Numbered from the stretch's first letter, positions 19,011 through 29,207 are shown. The stretch: 64,000 nucleotides of DNA from Symbiodinium natans (GCA_905221605.1 CAJNDS010002286.1:257501-321500), one strand, 5' to 3'. Program-made: numbers and translations. Notes: generated by a model from the sequence alone, not told the origin.

Positions 19011-19201
19011 GCCCTAAACCCTTAATGCTCAACCCCAAACCCTAAACCCTAAACCCTAAACCCTACACCCTAAACCCTAAACCCTAAACCCTAAACCCTA
19101 AACCCTAAACCCTAAACCCTAAACCCTAAACCCTAAACCCCACGCATGAAGACAGCCCGAAGAACCCCAACACTTGAAATCCGCAAGTGTCGGACCCACA
19201 G

Positions 19202-19254
19202 GCCTTCCAAGACTTTCTGAACCTCTTCCTCCGGTGTTCCGAGGCTGAGGCAAG
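19202..19254 (+). CDS. Candidate exon
   Basis: After CCACAG reads AFQDFLNLFLRCSEAEA. CCCTAAA left (19,040-19,140), TTTAGGG right. Confidence 0.55.
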
Positions 19255-19467
19255 CGGGGTTCAGGGGCCGTTTTCAGGGTTTAGGGTTTAGGGTTCAGGG
19301 GCCTTCATTAGGGGAGTTTGGTATTCAGGGGGAACTTAGGGAAATTTCGAGGGCTCGCTCGGGTTGGCTTGGGCACACAAACCCTCAACCCGAATCCCTA
19401 AACCCGAAACCCTAAACCCTGAACCCTAAGCCCTAAACCCTAAACCCTGAACCCTTGTGGTGTGAAA

Positions 19468-19502
19468 GGGCGAAGTGGCTCGGGAGTTCCCACGCACGTA
19501 GA
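19468..19502 (+). CDS. Candidate short exon
   Basis: After GAAAG reads GEVAREFPRT then TAG. CCCTAAA left, TTTAGGG right; too short to judge alone. Confidence 0.33.
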
Positions 19503-19658
19503 GGGCGATCAGGAATTGCAAGTCCGGGTTTCGCTTGATAGGGGACCTTGAGTCTTATGATTTTTGGTTTAGGGTTTAGGGTTTAGGGTTTAGGGTTTAG
19601 TGTTTAGGGTTTAGAGGGCTTCAAAGCCCCCACAAATCATCCTCCAACCCTGCCGCAG

Positions 19659-19727
19659 TCCTCCGAGGCCCTCGACTTCTTTCGGCTCCTCGATGGGCGG
19701 ATGTTGGGTGCCCTCACCTTCCAGCAG
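19659..19727 (+). CDS. Candidate exon
   Basis: After GCCGCAG reads SSEALDFFRLLDGRMLGALT then FQQ, with possible GC donor (GCTCCT) and TTTAGGG following. The F-x-LLD pattern recalls helix-loop segments of EF-hand-type proteins but lacks calcium ligands; function not called. Confidence 0.58.
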
Positions 19728-19799
19728 GCTCCTGGGGTTAGGGTTTAGGGTTTAGGGTTTAGGGTTTAGCGTTTAGGGTTTAGGGTTTAGAGAGAAAGC

Positions 19800-19920
19800 A
19801 TGAGACAGAGAAGGATAAGAGACCCATGAAGCAGACAGAGCGCGGGAGAGTCAGAGAGACAGAGGGACAGAGGGACAGAGAGTCAGAGAGGCAGAGAGGC
19901 AGAGAGTAGGAAGGATGGGC
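19800..19920 (+). repeat. Purine-rich AGAGACAG/AGAGGC microsatellite
   Basis: Short tandem variants of GACAGAGG and GGCAGAGA with strong strand asymmetry. Overlapping minus-strand ORFs are translations of it. Confidence 0.85.
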
Positions 19921-20144
19921 AAATCAGAAGGAAGGGGAGGGCCTGCAAGCAAAAAGGCCATGGTGGTAGACACGTAGCACTTGTCACTGCGGGTGTGGGG
20001 ATTGCTGTACCTCGCCCCCGCGCCCACACTCCTGCAGCTCCTGCTGTTGGTAGCCCGTAGGGTAGCTGAAGCTGAAATGGCACGAACTGCACCCAAGCCC
20101 TTGGCCGTGGTGTCCGCCTCTTTGCCCCCGGTTTTCATGTGCAG

Positions 20145-20228
20145 ATCTACCTCGCCACGCTGCTCATCGCCGCTATCTCTTCGCGGCAGCTGACGAGGTG
20201 CGCCCAGTTCTTGCCCTCCACCACATGA
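20145..20228 (+). CDS. Candidate terminal exon with a membrane helix
   Basis: After ATGTGCAG reads IYLATLLIAAISSRQLTRCA then QFLPSTT and TGA at 20,226-20,228. A hydrophobic helix with biased codons. Confidence 0.52.
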   Translation: MYLATLLIAAISSRQLTRCAQFLPSTT

Positions 20229-20239
20229 TATCAATGTAA

Positions 20240-20304
20240 ATGAATATATATATATATATATATATATATTTAGATATATATATATATATTATACATACAT
20301 AAGA

Positions 20305-20337
<33 letters not shown>

Positions 20338-20345
20338 CTCTCTCT
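20240..20345. repeat. AT microsatellites
   Basis: Three TATATA blocks separated by short unique DNA, ending in TCTCTCT. Confidence 0.95.
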
Positions 20346-20405
20346 ACACATGCTGAAGCCCCAGAAGAGAATCCCCTGACCGAACCCCTGAGTCTTCAAC
20401 CCCGA

Positions 20406-20501
20406 ATGAGAGCCCTGGTGAATTGTGAGGTGCCTGTACATGCACTCGCAGTGGCTGCCTCATGCTCAGCGAACGGAATCACTTCGAAGCTCTTGCAGTA
20501 G
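20406..20501 (+). CDS. Candidate exon or small ORF
   Basis: ATG-initiated, 31 codons, MRALVNCEVPVHALAVAASC onward, ending TAG. Reasonable codon use; could be an exon after CGAATGAGAG or chance. Confidence 0.33.
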   Translation: MRALVNCEVPVHALAVAASCSANGITSKLLQ

Positions 20502-20869
20502 TAGGGAATTCGGCAAGTTAGGGTTAAGTAAAACACCTTTTCTTTCTTTCTGTATTCTTTCATTCATTCTTTCTTTATATATATATACTTAGTTTATTCA
20601 GTAGGTTTCCTTCTGGGTCCAGACTTGTGTACATTCGACTTCAGGGCTCAGCAACCTTACTTAACATCGGGGCTTGTTCAGAGCTTTTGTTCTCAAATGT
20701 TGGCACCCTCAACAAACTACAGGAATCTACCAAAAAAATAGCTGAAGCCGGAAGCGCGGATCTCCCGATGATGCAGAAATTGGGTCAAGCTCCGCATAAT
20801 CTTCGGTCTTGCTGTGCTCCATTCAGAGGCGCAGACAGGGGCCTGAATGATCGCCAATTAGGGTTTAGG

Positions 20870-20932
20870 GTTTAGGGTTTAGGGTTTAGGGTTTAGGGTT
20901 TAGGGTTTAGGGTTTAGGGTTTAGGGTTTAGG
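20870..20932 (+). repeat. TTTAGGG array
   Basis: About nine perfect units after an open segment (20,627-20,875) that may include another exon near its 3' end. Confidence 0.95.
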
Positions 20933-20961
20933 GTACTATCATGGGGGTTTACGATATTAGG

Positions 20962-21042
20962 CGTACCTTATTGGGGTCAGCATTACAGGGGATCCTACTA
21001 CTTGGGGGTCTATTTTAGGGGTCCCCTATTTTCGTAACCCCC
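20962..21042 (+). repeat. Dispersed GTACCTTATTGGGG element, copy 3
   Basis: GTACCTTATTGGGGTCAGCA, GGGGATCCTACTACTTGGGG, GTCTATTTTAGGGGTCCCC and TATTTTCGTAACC, the most complete copy, next to a poly-C run. Confidence 0.75.
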
Positions 21043-21099
21043 CCCCCCCCCCCCCCATATAGCCTGTTGCCAGATATACTGCACGCCCGCAAATGCCAT

Positions 21100-21215
21100 C
21101 GACAGAAGATAGGCCCCTGTCTTCTACCAGCTTGAGTTTGTCCTCTGCCCAAGGGTTTCTCCTGCCCAGAAGCTCGGTTCCCTTCTTCAGTATAGCCCGC
21201 CCTAGTTCTGAGTGC
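21100..21215 (-). CDS. Possible minus-strand exon
   Basis: On the minus strand reads AILKKGTELLGRRNPWAEDK then LKLVEDRGLSSVDGICG with good codon bias. It would be the only minus-strand exon in region 1, so it could be chance or part of a repeat. Confidence 0.3.
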
Positions 21216-21387
21216 CAGCTTTCTTTTTCCCAGATTCCCAAAATCTCCCTTCAACCCTAAACCCCAAACCCCGAACCCCAAACCCTAAATCCCAAACCCT
21301 AAATCCCAAACCCCAAACCCTGAACCGCAAACCCCATTAATCCCCTTTCAAAGGCCTCCATTGGTCCGTTGCTGCCTCCGCACAAAG

Positions 21388-21445
21388 GTTCAAAACTCTG
21401 ACCGGGCAAAGCTCCCTTGGTCCAGATCTTGGCACACGTGCGGCT
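21388..21445 (+). CDS. Candidate exon with GT donor
   Basis: After CACAAAG reads VQNSDRAKLPWSRSWHTCG and ends before GTGAGG. C-rich repeats left, G-rich right. Confidence 0.5.
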
Positions 21446-21619
21446 GGTGAGGGTTCCTCTAGTCCTTTAGGGTTTACTTGCTTATACAGGGCTTAGGGTG
21501 TAGGATTTGTCGGGTTTTTGGGTTTTGGGCTTGGGGTATATAGGGGTTTCAGTTTATAGGGTTTAAGGGTTCATAGGGTTTTAGGCCGTAGGATGGTTTA
21601 GGGTTTAGGAGCCTTGCAG

Positions 21620-21690
21620 CTGCGAATTGGGGATCTTGGGTCTCAGCTGCTTCTCCCAGGAGCCCTCGGGAGCTTTAGCGATCCTGACTA
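21620..21690 (+). CDS. Candidate exon
   Basis: After CCTTGCAG reads LRIGDLGSQLLLPGALGSFS. Open and biased; TTTAGGG upstream. Confidence 0.42.
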
Positions 21691-21896
21691 CCGAAAGGGT
21701 GGGAAGAATTGCGAATAGTATTCCCTTATGGTCGTCCCTTATGGTCCCTTGATAATTATTTAATTATTCTATAATAAACCCCCCCCCAAAAAAAAAAAAA
21801 AACCTATTCTAATTCTGAAGGCCCCTGCAGGACGCACGGCGCCGGGTAAATGTGTGCGCCATGAGCCTTGGAGCCATTCCTAGCTCAACACACACC

Positions 21897-22070
21897 TAAA
21901 CCCTAAACCCTAAACCCTAAACCCTAAACCCTAAACCCTAAACCCTAAACCCTAAACCCTAAACCCTAAACCCTAAACCCTAAACCCTAAACCCTAAACC
22001 CTAAACCCTAACCCTAAACCCTAAACCCTAAACCCCCCCCACCCCCCCCCCCCCCCCCCCCCCCGGCCCC
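21897..22070 (-). repeat. CCCTAAA array followed by poly-C
   Basis: About 19 CCCTAAA units then about 30 C residues. It precedes segments with weak coding signal (22,100-22,160). Confidence 0.96.
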
Positions 22071-22291
22071 GAACCCTAAACCCCCAAAATCCCTTCACCC
22101 TTAAAACCCTTCCGACCGCCCAGGCAGAGTCCCGTGGAGTCGGGTCAAGGCCTGGTTATGTCTGTTTATTGGCACAGGCATGTCTTTAGCCCTAACCCCT
22201 CGACCCCGAAACCTTATCCCCCACCAAGCTCTAAGCCCTAAACCCTAAATCCTAAACCCTAAACCCTAAACCCTAGACCCTTCCCACAAAG

Positions 22292-22382
22292 TGCATGAGC
22301 CTCATGCTCTGCAGACCCTTCTGCAGCTCCTGGGAGCATCGTGGTACAACATCTCCGCAGCATGCGCTGGCCCTGGCTGCAG
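22292..22382 (+). CDS. Candidate exon, 91 bp
   Basis: After CACAAAG reads HEPHALQTLLQLLGASWYNI then SAACAGPGC. Ends TGCAG directly before GTTTGGGG, a telomere-variant donor. CCCTAAA/CCCTAGA repeats end just upstream. Confidence 0.6.
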
Positions 22383-22480
22383 GTTTGGGGTTTAGGGTTT
22401 AGGATTTAGGGATGGTTAACTGTCAGAACCCTAAGCCCCAAACCCTATAAGCCCTAAGCCCCATCACATACCGGAGCCTA
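22383..22480 (+). other. 98-bp hairpin-type intron
   Basis: GTTTGGGG/TTTAGGG units for about 40 bp, a 15-bp spacer, then CCCTAAG/CCCCAAA units and a CTACAG acceptor before an open segment (GRLFPRTVEAPHVAG). Short example of inverted telomeric ends. Confidence 0.55.
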
Positions 22481-23069
22481 CAGAAAAAGGGCGGCTATTT
22501 CCGCGAACGGTAGAAGCGCCTCATGTCGCTGGTTCTTAGTGAGGAATGAAGGAATACGGTACTCTCTATAATAATCCCATGGTGCAGCGTCGCTGCCCCC
22601 CCCACCCACCCCCCCCCACTCCATGGTACCCCCCCTCCCCCCCCCAGTGGTTGGGGTTAGGGTTAGGGTTTAGGGTTTAGAGTTGAGGGTTTAGGGTTTA
22701 GCGTTTCGGGTTTCGGGTTTAGGGTTTAGGGTTTAGGACTAGGGTTTGGGGTTTAGGGTTTAGGGTCCCCGCGCCCTGTGGTTTGGGCCCCCCTGGGGTG
22801 GTGTGGTTGGGGTTTGGGTTGAGGGTTTAGGGTTTGGGGTTTAGGGTTTAGGGTTCAGGGTTTAGGGTTTAGGGTTTAGGGTTTAGGGTTTAGGGGGTGG
22901 GGCGGGGGCGTGGGTACCGACACGGGACACGGAACCATACATAAACCCTAATTCCCTAAACCCCAAACCCCAAACCCCAAGCCCCAAACCCCAAACCCCA
23001 AACCCCAAACCCCAAACCCCAAACCCTAAACCCTAAACCCTAAACCCTGCCAAGAACCAGGGGGTCAGG

Positions 23070-23137
23070 TCCGGGTGCCACCAAGTACACACCAGCTTCG
23101 AAGCTGTCCCACGAGGAGTTCGTGGAGGCCGGGGAAG
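23070..23137 (+). CDS. Candidate exon
   Basis: After GTCAG reads PGATKYTPASKLSHEEFVEA then GE. Ends GAAG directly before GTTTGGGG. CCCCAAA/CCCTAAA repeats upstream. HEEFVEAGE loosely recalls the TPEEFVxAGD segment of autophagy Atg3, but no second motif supports that. Confidence 0.6.
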
Positions 23138-23307
23138 GTTTGGGGCAGAGTTTGGGGTTTAGGGTTAGGGGTTTAGGGTTTAGGGTTTAGGGTTTAGGGT
23201 TTAGGGTTTAGGGTTTAGGGTTTAGGGTTTAGGGTTTAGGGTTTAGGGTGCGGAGCTGCAGTTTGTATTTCAGGTAGTGTATTGGAGATAGTAAAAGGGT
23301 CAATGAA

Positions 23308-23329
23308 CCCGCAACTACTTTGGCTCAAG
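23308..23329 (+). other. Sequence resembling the dinoflagellate spliced leader
   Basis: Ends TTTGGCTCAAG. Against the known dinoflagellate leader CCGTAGCCATTTTGGCTCAAG the 22-bp window matches 17 positions, and all five differences are transitions. It ends one base before an ATG. Could mark a reinserted trans-spliced mRNA; by chance a match this good would be expected about once in 20 windows. Confidence 0.35.
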
Positions 23330-23330
23330 A

Positions 23331-23531
23331 ATGGCCAGTACTACAGGGCCACAAGTTCAAAAAGTCGAGCCTGGGTTTGAGGGATTTGTCCCTAAGGGTG
23401 TGGATCCTGTTCCCCCTTACTTTTCTCCTGGGTTCCTCTTGTCCGTGTTCTGGGTTTGTCTTTTGGTTCGGTCTGGGGAATATAATCCTTTTCCCTCTTT
23501 GGTTGCCCCCCGTATAGGGTTTAGGGTTTAG
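23331..23531 (+). CDS. ORF following the leader-like sequence
   Basis: 66 codons from ATG at 23,331, including PGFLLSVFWVCLLVRSGEY, a possible membrane helix. The frame runs into TTTAGGG repeats with no natural stop, so the 3' end is missing or spliced. Not recognised. A retrocopied mRNA fragment is one reading. Confidence 0.38.
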   Translation: MASTTGPQVQKVEPGFEGFVPKGVDPVPPYFSPGFLLSVFWVCLLVRSGEYNPFPSLVAPRIGFRV

Positions 23532-24129
23532 GGTTTAGGGTTTAGGGTTTAGGGGTTTAGGGTTTAGGGTTTCGGGTTTCGGGTTTGGGGCTTCAGGAGG
23601 CTGCAAGGGCATACCCTCCCATCTGCAAGGAAAGTAGCAGCTTCGCCGAGTTGGCGGTAACGTTCGGAGGGAAGACTTGTTGAACACACCCTCAGCGTCA
23701 TTTCATGTACTCATTGTGAGGTGTCATTCAGTGATGTCGAAGGTCTTTTCAAACCCAGGCCAAAACTCCAAACTTCCCTAAACCTTAGTAGTAGAGTAGG
23801 TAACCTTTAACCTTTTTGAGGTAGTATAACCGATTGTTGTTGCTGACTCAGCGTGGTTCGACCTCATCTCCTGTACAAGAAACTTTGCTGAACTTTGTTC
23901 TAAGGACTTGAGCACTAAGCCTTAAACCCTGAAACCTCAAACCCCTAAGGCGAAAAAAACCTAAGCCCCAAACTCTACACCCTGAACTCGTACAAACGTA
24001 AAGACACTGAGCCCAAACCACCCTGACACCCCGAAACCACCAAGCCCTAAAAACTCAAAACCCCCCAAAACCCAAAACCCTAAACCCCTAACCCCTAAAC
24101 CCTATAAACCCTAAAACCCTTCTGTGAAG

Positions 24130-24201
24130 GTGGGCTTCGCAGTCCTAATGCCCTTGGACCAGGGCTCCTCAAGCCCGCGGCCGGAGACGCAGGCGCTTGA
24201 G
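24130..24201 (+). CDS. Candidate exon
   Basis: After GTGAAG reads VGFAVLMPLDQGSSSPRPET then QALE. CCCTAAA left, TTTAGGG right. Confidence 0.55.
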
Positions 24202-24204
24202 GGG

Positions 24205-24540
24205 GTTTAGGGTTGAGGGTTTAGGGTTTTGGAGTTAGGGGTTTGGGGTTTAGGGTTTAGGGTGTAGGGTTTAGGGTTTAGGGGTTCAGGGTTTCGGGGT
24301 TTTGGGGTTAGGGTTTAGGGTTTAAGGGTTTAAGGGTTTGAGGGTTTTGGGGTGTAAGGGTTTAAGGGTTTAAGGGTTTAAGGGTTTAAGGGTTTAAGGG
24401 TTTAAGGGTCTAAGGGTCTAAGGGTCTAAGGGTCTAAGGGTCTAAGGGTTTAGGGTTTGGGGTTTAGGAGTTTAGGAGTTTAGGGTTTAGGGGTTTAGGG
24501 GTTTAGGGGGTTGGGGTCTAGACGTTTTGGGTTTAGGGTT
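24205..24540 (+). repeat. Long degenerate G-rich array
   Basis: TTTAGGG with many TTTAAGGG (8-bp) and TCTAAGGG units in short homogeneous runs, suggesting local unit expansion. Confidence 0.92.
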
Positions 24541-24597
24541 TGCCGGTTTGTGCTCAGGTGTCGGATCGGGCTCTTTTGTTGGGGGTCTTCAACTAGG

Positions 24598-24708
24598 GCT
24601 TTGTGGTGCTTTACGGTATCTTTAGATCCTTAGCCTTTTTGGGCTTTTTGGGTTTCTCAACAAGGCAGCAAAAAATTGTTTTTAGCTACCGTCCTAAGTG
24701 CAGCCAAG
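24598..24708 (+). repeat. Dispersed repeat family C, copy 1
   Basis: Shares TTTGTGGT.CTTTAC, TTTAGATC.TTAGCCTTTTTGGG, AAGGCAGC.AAAA and TTTTTAGCTACC.TCCTAAG with 26,972-27,083. Non-coding, intron interior. Confidence 0.75.
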
Positions 24709-24755
24709 AGGGTTGAGGGGTACATGCTTCAGGGCTGCCGCATGCTGCCGCGCAG

Positions 24756-24785
24756 GTCCAGGCTTGGCATCTCATCTTCAGAAGT
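24756..24785 (+). CDS. Candidate short exon
   Basis: After GCGCAG reads VQAWHLIFRS, followed by a CCCTAAA array. Low information. Confidence 0.3.
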
Positions 24786-25281
24786 TGGCAGACCCTAAAC
24801 CCTAAACCCTAAACCCTAAACCCTAAACCCTAAACCCTAAACCCTAAACCCTGAAATGGCTTCTGTAACCGTACCAACAGTAGGCTGAATTTGCAGATTC
24901 GGCTCGAGGAGGTGGTGGGTTTTCAAGAAATAGGATCCCGTTGATACCCCTGAACTACGGCAGAGTCACCCCTGAAACACAAAGAAGCCCCAGAACAGAT
25001 CCCGATCGTTTTTGGAAGCCCCCCCCCCCCCCCCCCCCAGGTCAGTTTGCAGACTTTCAGGGTTCCGGTGTGATCTTAGCCAGAGTTCAGGCAGCTTGGG
25101 ATTGAGGCGTGTTCCGGCCTAGTTCTGGACCTATGACGTTTCAAGATGGTAGGGTGGAGCCCCAACCTGATGTTTGTTTGCGCGAGAAGAGTAATTACCT
25201 TGACAGAGTGCTGTCAACCAGGAAACAGCCCTGCATGCAGCGCAAGCCCTAAGCCCTAAACCCTAAACCCCCTTGGACAAG

Positions 25282-25350
25282 GTCGTGCGCCCGTCTTCGA
25301 AGGTCCCAATTCAGAAGTCAAGGGCATGCGTGCTGCTCTGAAAGGGGGCA
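25282..25350 (+). CDS. Candidate exon
   Basis: After GACAAG reads RAPVFEGPNSEVKGMRAALK then GG. CCCTAAA upstream. Confidence 0.45.
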
Positions 25351-25546
25351 AAAAGTCGTGCTTGGGCCTGGTTGGGCCTTAAACTCTAAACCTTGGGATG
25401 TTCCACTCTATACCAACAATCCTGAACAGGGATTTTAATCGGGGATCGGGGGGGGGGGGGGGGTACTGTACTCCCCATTAAGGACATCCAACTCTAAACC
25501 CTGTAAACCCTAAGCCCTGAACCCAAACCCTTTTCGGCGATATGGG

Positions 25547-25612
25547 GGTTTGCGAGAATAGGGACCCCAAAATAGGCCCCCAAGTAGCAAGATTCCCTTT
25601 TCATAAGGAACC
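25547..25612 (-). repeat. Dispersed GTACCTTATTGGGG element, reversed copy
   Basis: On the minus strand gives GGGAATCTTGCTACTTGGGG, GCCTATTTTGGGGTCCC and TATTCTCGCAAACC, matching the family tail. Confidence 0.65.
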
Positions 25613-25648
25613 CCCCCCCCCCCCCAATTAATTTCGGAAACCCCCTAG

Positions 25649-25706
25649 GTCCGGCACGGGCCCCCTCACATGCCAAGCTGCTGAAATTCAAGGAGCCCTT
25701 CTTCCC
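25649..25706 (+). CDS. Candidate exon
   Basis: After CCCTAG reads PARAPSHAKLLKFKEPFFP. Reasonable codon bias. Confidence 0.42.
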
Positions 25707-26029
25707 TAACCCTCAACCCCGACATCGCGCGAACTGCAGCCCGCAACCCTGAACCCTAAGCCCTTAAAGCCAAAAGCTCGAGTTCTAACTTGCCAAGCTT
25801 GGACCAAGGGGGGGGTGGGTCTCATGGGTATGGGGATTCTTGGTGGTAGACAAGGGCATAACTTCAGGCATCGCTACAGAAATCGTCTTCTTGAGACCAG
25901 TATCATGGTGCCCTGTGATGGCCCTGTTTGAAGGGGCTTGTGTTCGTCGTGTGCAAGAGGGGTGCTGAACTGAAACCTCAAACCCTTAAACCCTAAACCC
26001 CGAAACCCGAAACCGCTCTTTGTTGCCTG

Positions 26030-26100
26030 GAGCCGAGATTCAGCGGTCCTTGTTGTCAAACTTCGTTGGTCCCGGTGCCAGCTTTTGCCTCGAAGGATGT
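26030..26100 (+). CDS. Candidate exon, frame unclear
   Basis: Open in two + frames (AEIQRSLLSNFVGPGASF or RDSAVLVVKLRWSRCQ) between CCCTAAA and TTTGGGG/TTTAGGG blocks. Confidence 0.38.
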
Positions 26101-26432
26101 CGGTGCAGAATGGTTTTGGGGTTTGGGGTTTGGGGTTTAGGGTTTAGGGTTTAGGGTTTAGGGTTTAGGGTTTAGGGTTTAGGGTTTAGGGTTTAGGGTT
26201 TAGGGTTTAGGGTGAGCTTGAAAGCAGGCTACGAATGAACGGGGATCGTTGGGGGGAGTCGGGGGGTTGTCAAGCAGGCTTCATACAATCTCGGATGCCC
26301 AGCAGTACCCTCGTTCCCTTGCCGCACAAGGGTGGGGTTTAGGGTTTAGGCCTTCAGGGGTCTAAAGTTTAGGGGTTTGGGGGTTCAGGGTTAAGGGTTT
26401 AGGGCTTTAGGGGTGCTGGCGGAATTCTGCAG

Positions 26433-26580
26433 ATCCATCGCCCAAACGTAAAAAAACAAGCCGACCTGCAAAAAACAAAAATCGTTCTTCCTCTCGGCGC
26501 GGGAGTCCATCGCTGCCCATCCGCCGCGGCCGAGCTGTGTCATGTCGCCGCCTGCCATGGAACAGTCGACCCCCCAAAGT
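26433..26580 (+). CDS. Possible basic exon
   Basis: After TCTGCAG reads DPSPKRKKTSRPAKNKNRSS then SRRGSPSLPIRRG, Lys/Arg-rich like a nuclear or nucleic-acid-binding tail. Position is not bounded by a C-rich block. Confidence 0.38.
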
Positions 26581-26971
26581 TTAAAACACCCCATTACCCC
26601 ATATTACAATCCCATACAACCCTATAAAGCCTCAATTAAAGCCCCCCAAAAACCCTAGAAACCCGCAAAAAACCCTGTAAATGCCTATAGACCCTGTAAA
26701 CCCTCTGAACCCCCTAAGCCCTCTAAACCCACTAAACCCATGCTTACCCCAAGCTTGGACAGTGACGCCCCCCTTGCGAGCAAGGCCCAAAGAGGAACAC
26801 CAAGGAGGAGCTCTAAAGAGGAATCCTAGAAGAGGTACAGGGGGAACTCTAAAAGAGGTAGCTCTCTAGGACCTAAAGAGGAAGAAAGGCCCTGCTGGTG
26901 CAAGAATCGAGACCAAGGGCCTGCGTTTCCTAGTGACATCTACTATACCGTGGCGATGGGAAAGATTGACT

Positions 26972-27083
26972 TTGTGGTACTTTACTATAACTTTAGATCT
27001 TTAGCCTTTTTGGGTTTATTGGGCTTCTTATTAAGGCAGCTAAAATTTCAATTTTTAGCTACCCTCCTAAGTGCAGCCAAGTT
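26972..27083 (+). repeat. Dispersed repeat family C, copy 2
   Basis: Same order of blocks as 24,598-24,708, ending GTGCAGCCAAG in both. Confidence 0.75.
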
Positions 27084-27164
27084 AAGCTATCCTACTGCCA
27101 ATTTGCTCTGCCCTTGCACTCTTGCACTGCTGCCCGGAAGCAATGCCCAAAGGCACTTGGCCTA

Positions 27165-27282
27165 AACCTTAAACCCTACACCCTAAACCTAAACCCTAAA
27201 CCCTAAACCCTAAACCCTAAACCCTAAACCCTAAACCCTAAACCCTAAACCCTAAGCCCTAAACCCTAAACCCTAAACACAA
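27165..27282 (-). repeat. CCCTAAA array, about 15 units
   Basis: Precedes a short open segment (VQMANARFS at about 27,285). Confidence 0.96.
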
Positions 27283-27786
27283 GGTTCAGATGGCCAACGC
27301 CAGATTCTCCTGAGCGATCACCGCGGAAAGGGCTCAGCAAGCATGGAAGTACAGGCGCAATCAGCCCACGGCCCTGTAAAGGATTAGGGTTTAGGGTTTA
27401 GGATTTAGGGTTTAGGGCTAGGCCCAAGAGGAACCTTCTCAACTTCTTTTAAAGCCCTAAAGTTTTGTCAGAGCAGTTGAGATACCCAAATTCCGAGACC
27501 CTGAACCTGTTAAGCCCTTGGGGGGGGGGGGGGGGAGCTTTTTCTGAGTTTTTTCGAGGGGTGAAGCTGTTGTCCATGTGCATCCACAACTATGATAGAC
27601 TGTCATGACACTGTAATGTTTAAGACTTAGTATACTATCAGATGCCAATGTATGAAATGTACAAAAGAAGAGTAGTAAAATATGTTGCCGATTCTTGTGG
27701 CTTTCTGGTTAGCTCTTGGGCCGTCCGGGTGGGGGTGGAGGTTGCCCCCTCCCCCCACAAGGCATTAGGGTTTAGGGGCTGAGAAG

Positions 27787-27846
27787 GCGCCGTGGGCTGC
27801 CGCAAAGAATGTCCACTCTTCAGTATCAAAGAGCTTCCCTTCCTAA
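27787..27846 (+). CDS. Candidate exon with stop
   Basis: After AGAAG reads APWAAAKNVHSSVSKSFPS then TAA. Confidence 0.35.
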   Translation, partial: APWAAAKNVHSSVSKSFPS

Positions 27847-28210
27847 AATGTAAACCGTAAACCCTAAACCCCAAACCCTAAACCCTGTTGCTCATTCTTG
27901 CGCCAGGCTCCTTGCAAGAGCGCGAGGAATTTTCGATTCTCGGGCTGCAGTGGGCATTGTAAGAGGGCAACTTGTTTGCCTGTTAATCCCGGTTTAGGGT
28001 TTAGGGTTTAGGGTTCAGGATGTAGGAATTAGGGTTTGGTGTTAGCTCCCTGGGTTGTTGAATGTCGTTACACGTAGACCTCCATCGCGTCCTTAGCAGC
28101 AGCCCAATTTGCTTTAAGGCCTTCATGCGGTCCCTTAAGGTGGCACCCTCGGTCTTGGGGACTCTTGTTGTAGATCCTCTGAGGGAACATAAGGGCCATA
28201 TGGGAAGACC

Positions 28211-28320
28211 CCTAAACCCTAGACCCTAGACCCTAGACCCTAAACCCTAGACCCTAGACCCTAGACCCTAGACCCTAACCCTAAACCCTAAACCCTAAAC
28301 CCTAAACCCTAAACCCTAAC
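28211..28320 (-). repeat. CCCTAGA and CCCTAAA array
   Basis: Homogeneous runs of the CCCTAGA variant interrupted by normal units. Confidence 0.95.
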
Positions 28321-28830
28321 CCCCCCCATCAGCTGTAACTTAAGGGAGAACCTAAAGGGGTATGTGTCTTCAGCCCTTGAGGCCTTGGGTTGCAGGACCG
28401 CAGGACTGTTCAACTGGACGTAAGACCCTGAGGTTCGGGTTTCGGGTTTCGGGCTTCGGGTTTAGGGTTTAGGGTTTAGGGTTTAGAGTGTTAGGGTTTG
28501 GGGTTTAGGGTTTAGGGTTTAGGGTTTAGGGCCGAAGTCAAATTCACACAGCCACCTCTTGATCGAAGTTGCCTCCAAAATCTAAAGCCTAAACCCGAAG
28601 CCCTAAACCCTAAACCCTAAACCCTAAACCCTAAGCCCTAAACCCTAAACCCTAAACCCTAAACCCTAAACCCTAAACCCTAAACCCAACCCCTTGAGCT
28701 CTTCGCTGCCATGTAATTGGCTCTTTGAGCCCTAAACCCGAAACCCTAAACCCTAAACCCTAAACCCTAAACCCTAAACCCTAAACCCTAAACCCTAAAC
28801 CCTAAACCCTAAACCCTAAACCCTAAACCC

Positions 28831-28887
28831 ATGACTTCTCGGATCACCGCGCGAGCCGAGGGCTTCAGAGATTTTGAACGTTTCAGC
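28831..28887 (+). CDS. Candidate exon
   Basis: Reads MTSRITARAEGFRDFERFS directly after a CCCTAAA array; CCCTAA repeats follow. Could be an initiating exon. Confidence 0.42.
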
Positions 28888-28980
28888 CCTAACCCTAAAC
28901 CCTAAACCCCAAACCTGAAGCCCTGAACCCCAAACCGGAGACCCTAAACCCTGGACCCTAAACCCTAAACCATAACCAAG

Positions 28981-29033
28981 GAAGCTGAAGCTTGAAATTG
29001 ACAAAATTTTTACCGTTGCCAAGCAGGCCGGGG
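28981..29033 (+). CDS. Candidate exon
   Basis: After ACCAAG reads KLKLEIDKIFTVAKQAG, a clear amphipathic helix. CCCTAAA left, TTTAGGG right. Confidence 0.52.
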
Positions 29034-29207
29034 GAGGGGGTTGGGGGATTTAGGGCTTAGTGGGATTTAGGGATTTAGGGGGTTTGGGGGGTTAGGAGCT
29101 TCAGAGGCTTCAGGGGTTTAGGGGTTGGGGTTTGGGGTTTAGGGTAAGTTTAGGGTTTCGGCTTTGGGGTTTGGGATTCAGGGTTTGGCTTTTTGCATGG
29201 GGCTTGG

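Noticed and set aside
19659-19727. EF-hand domain
   Set aside because: The helix resembles one flank of an EF-hand, but the acidic calcium-binding loop is absent.
23070-23137. Autophagy Atg3 exon
   Set aside because: Only a HEEFVEAGE-like segment matches; the expected following PTWxW and catalytic HPC motifs were not found in the next segments.
13307-29022. ORFs rich in [15 protein letters not shown] and YKPYKP
   Set aside because: They are translations of TTTAGGG, CCCTAAA and TTTATAGGG units in different frames.
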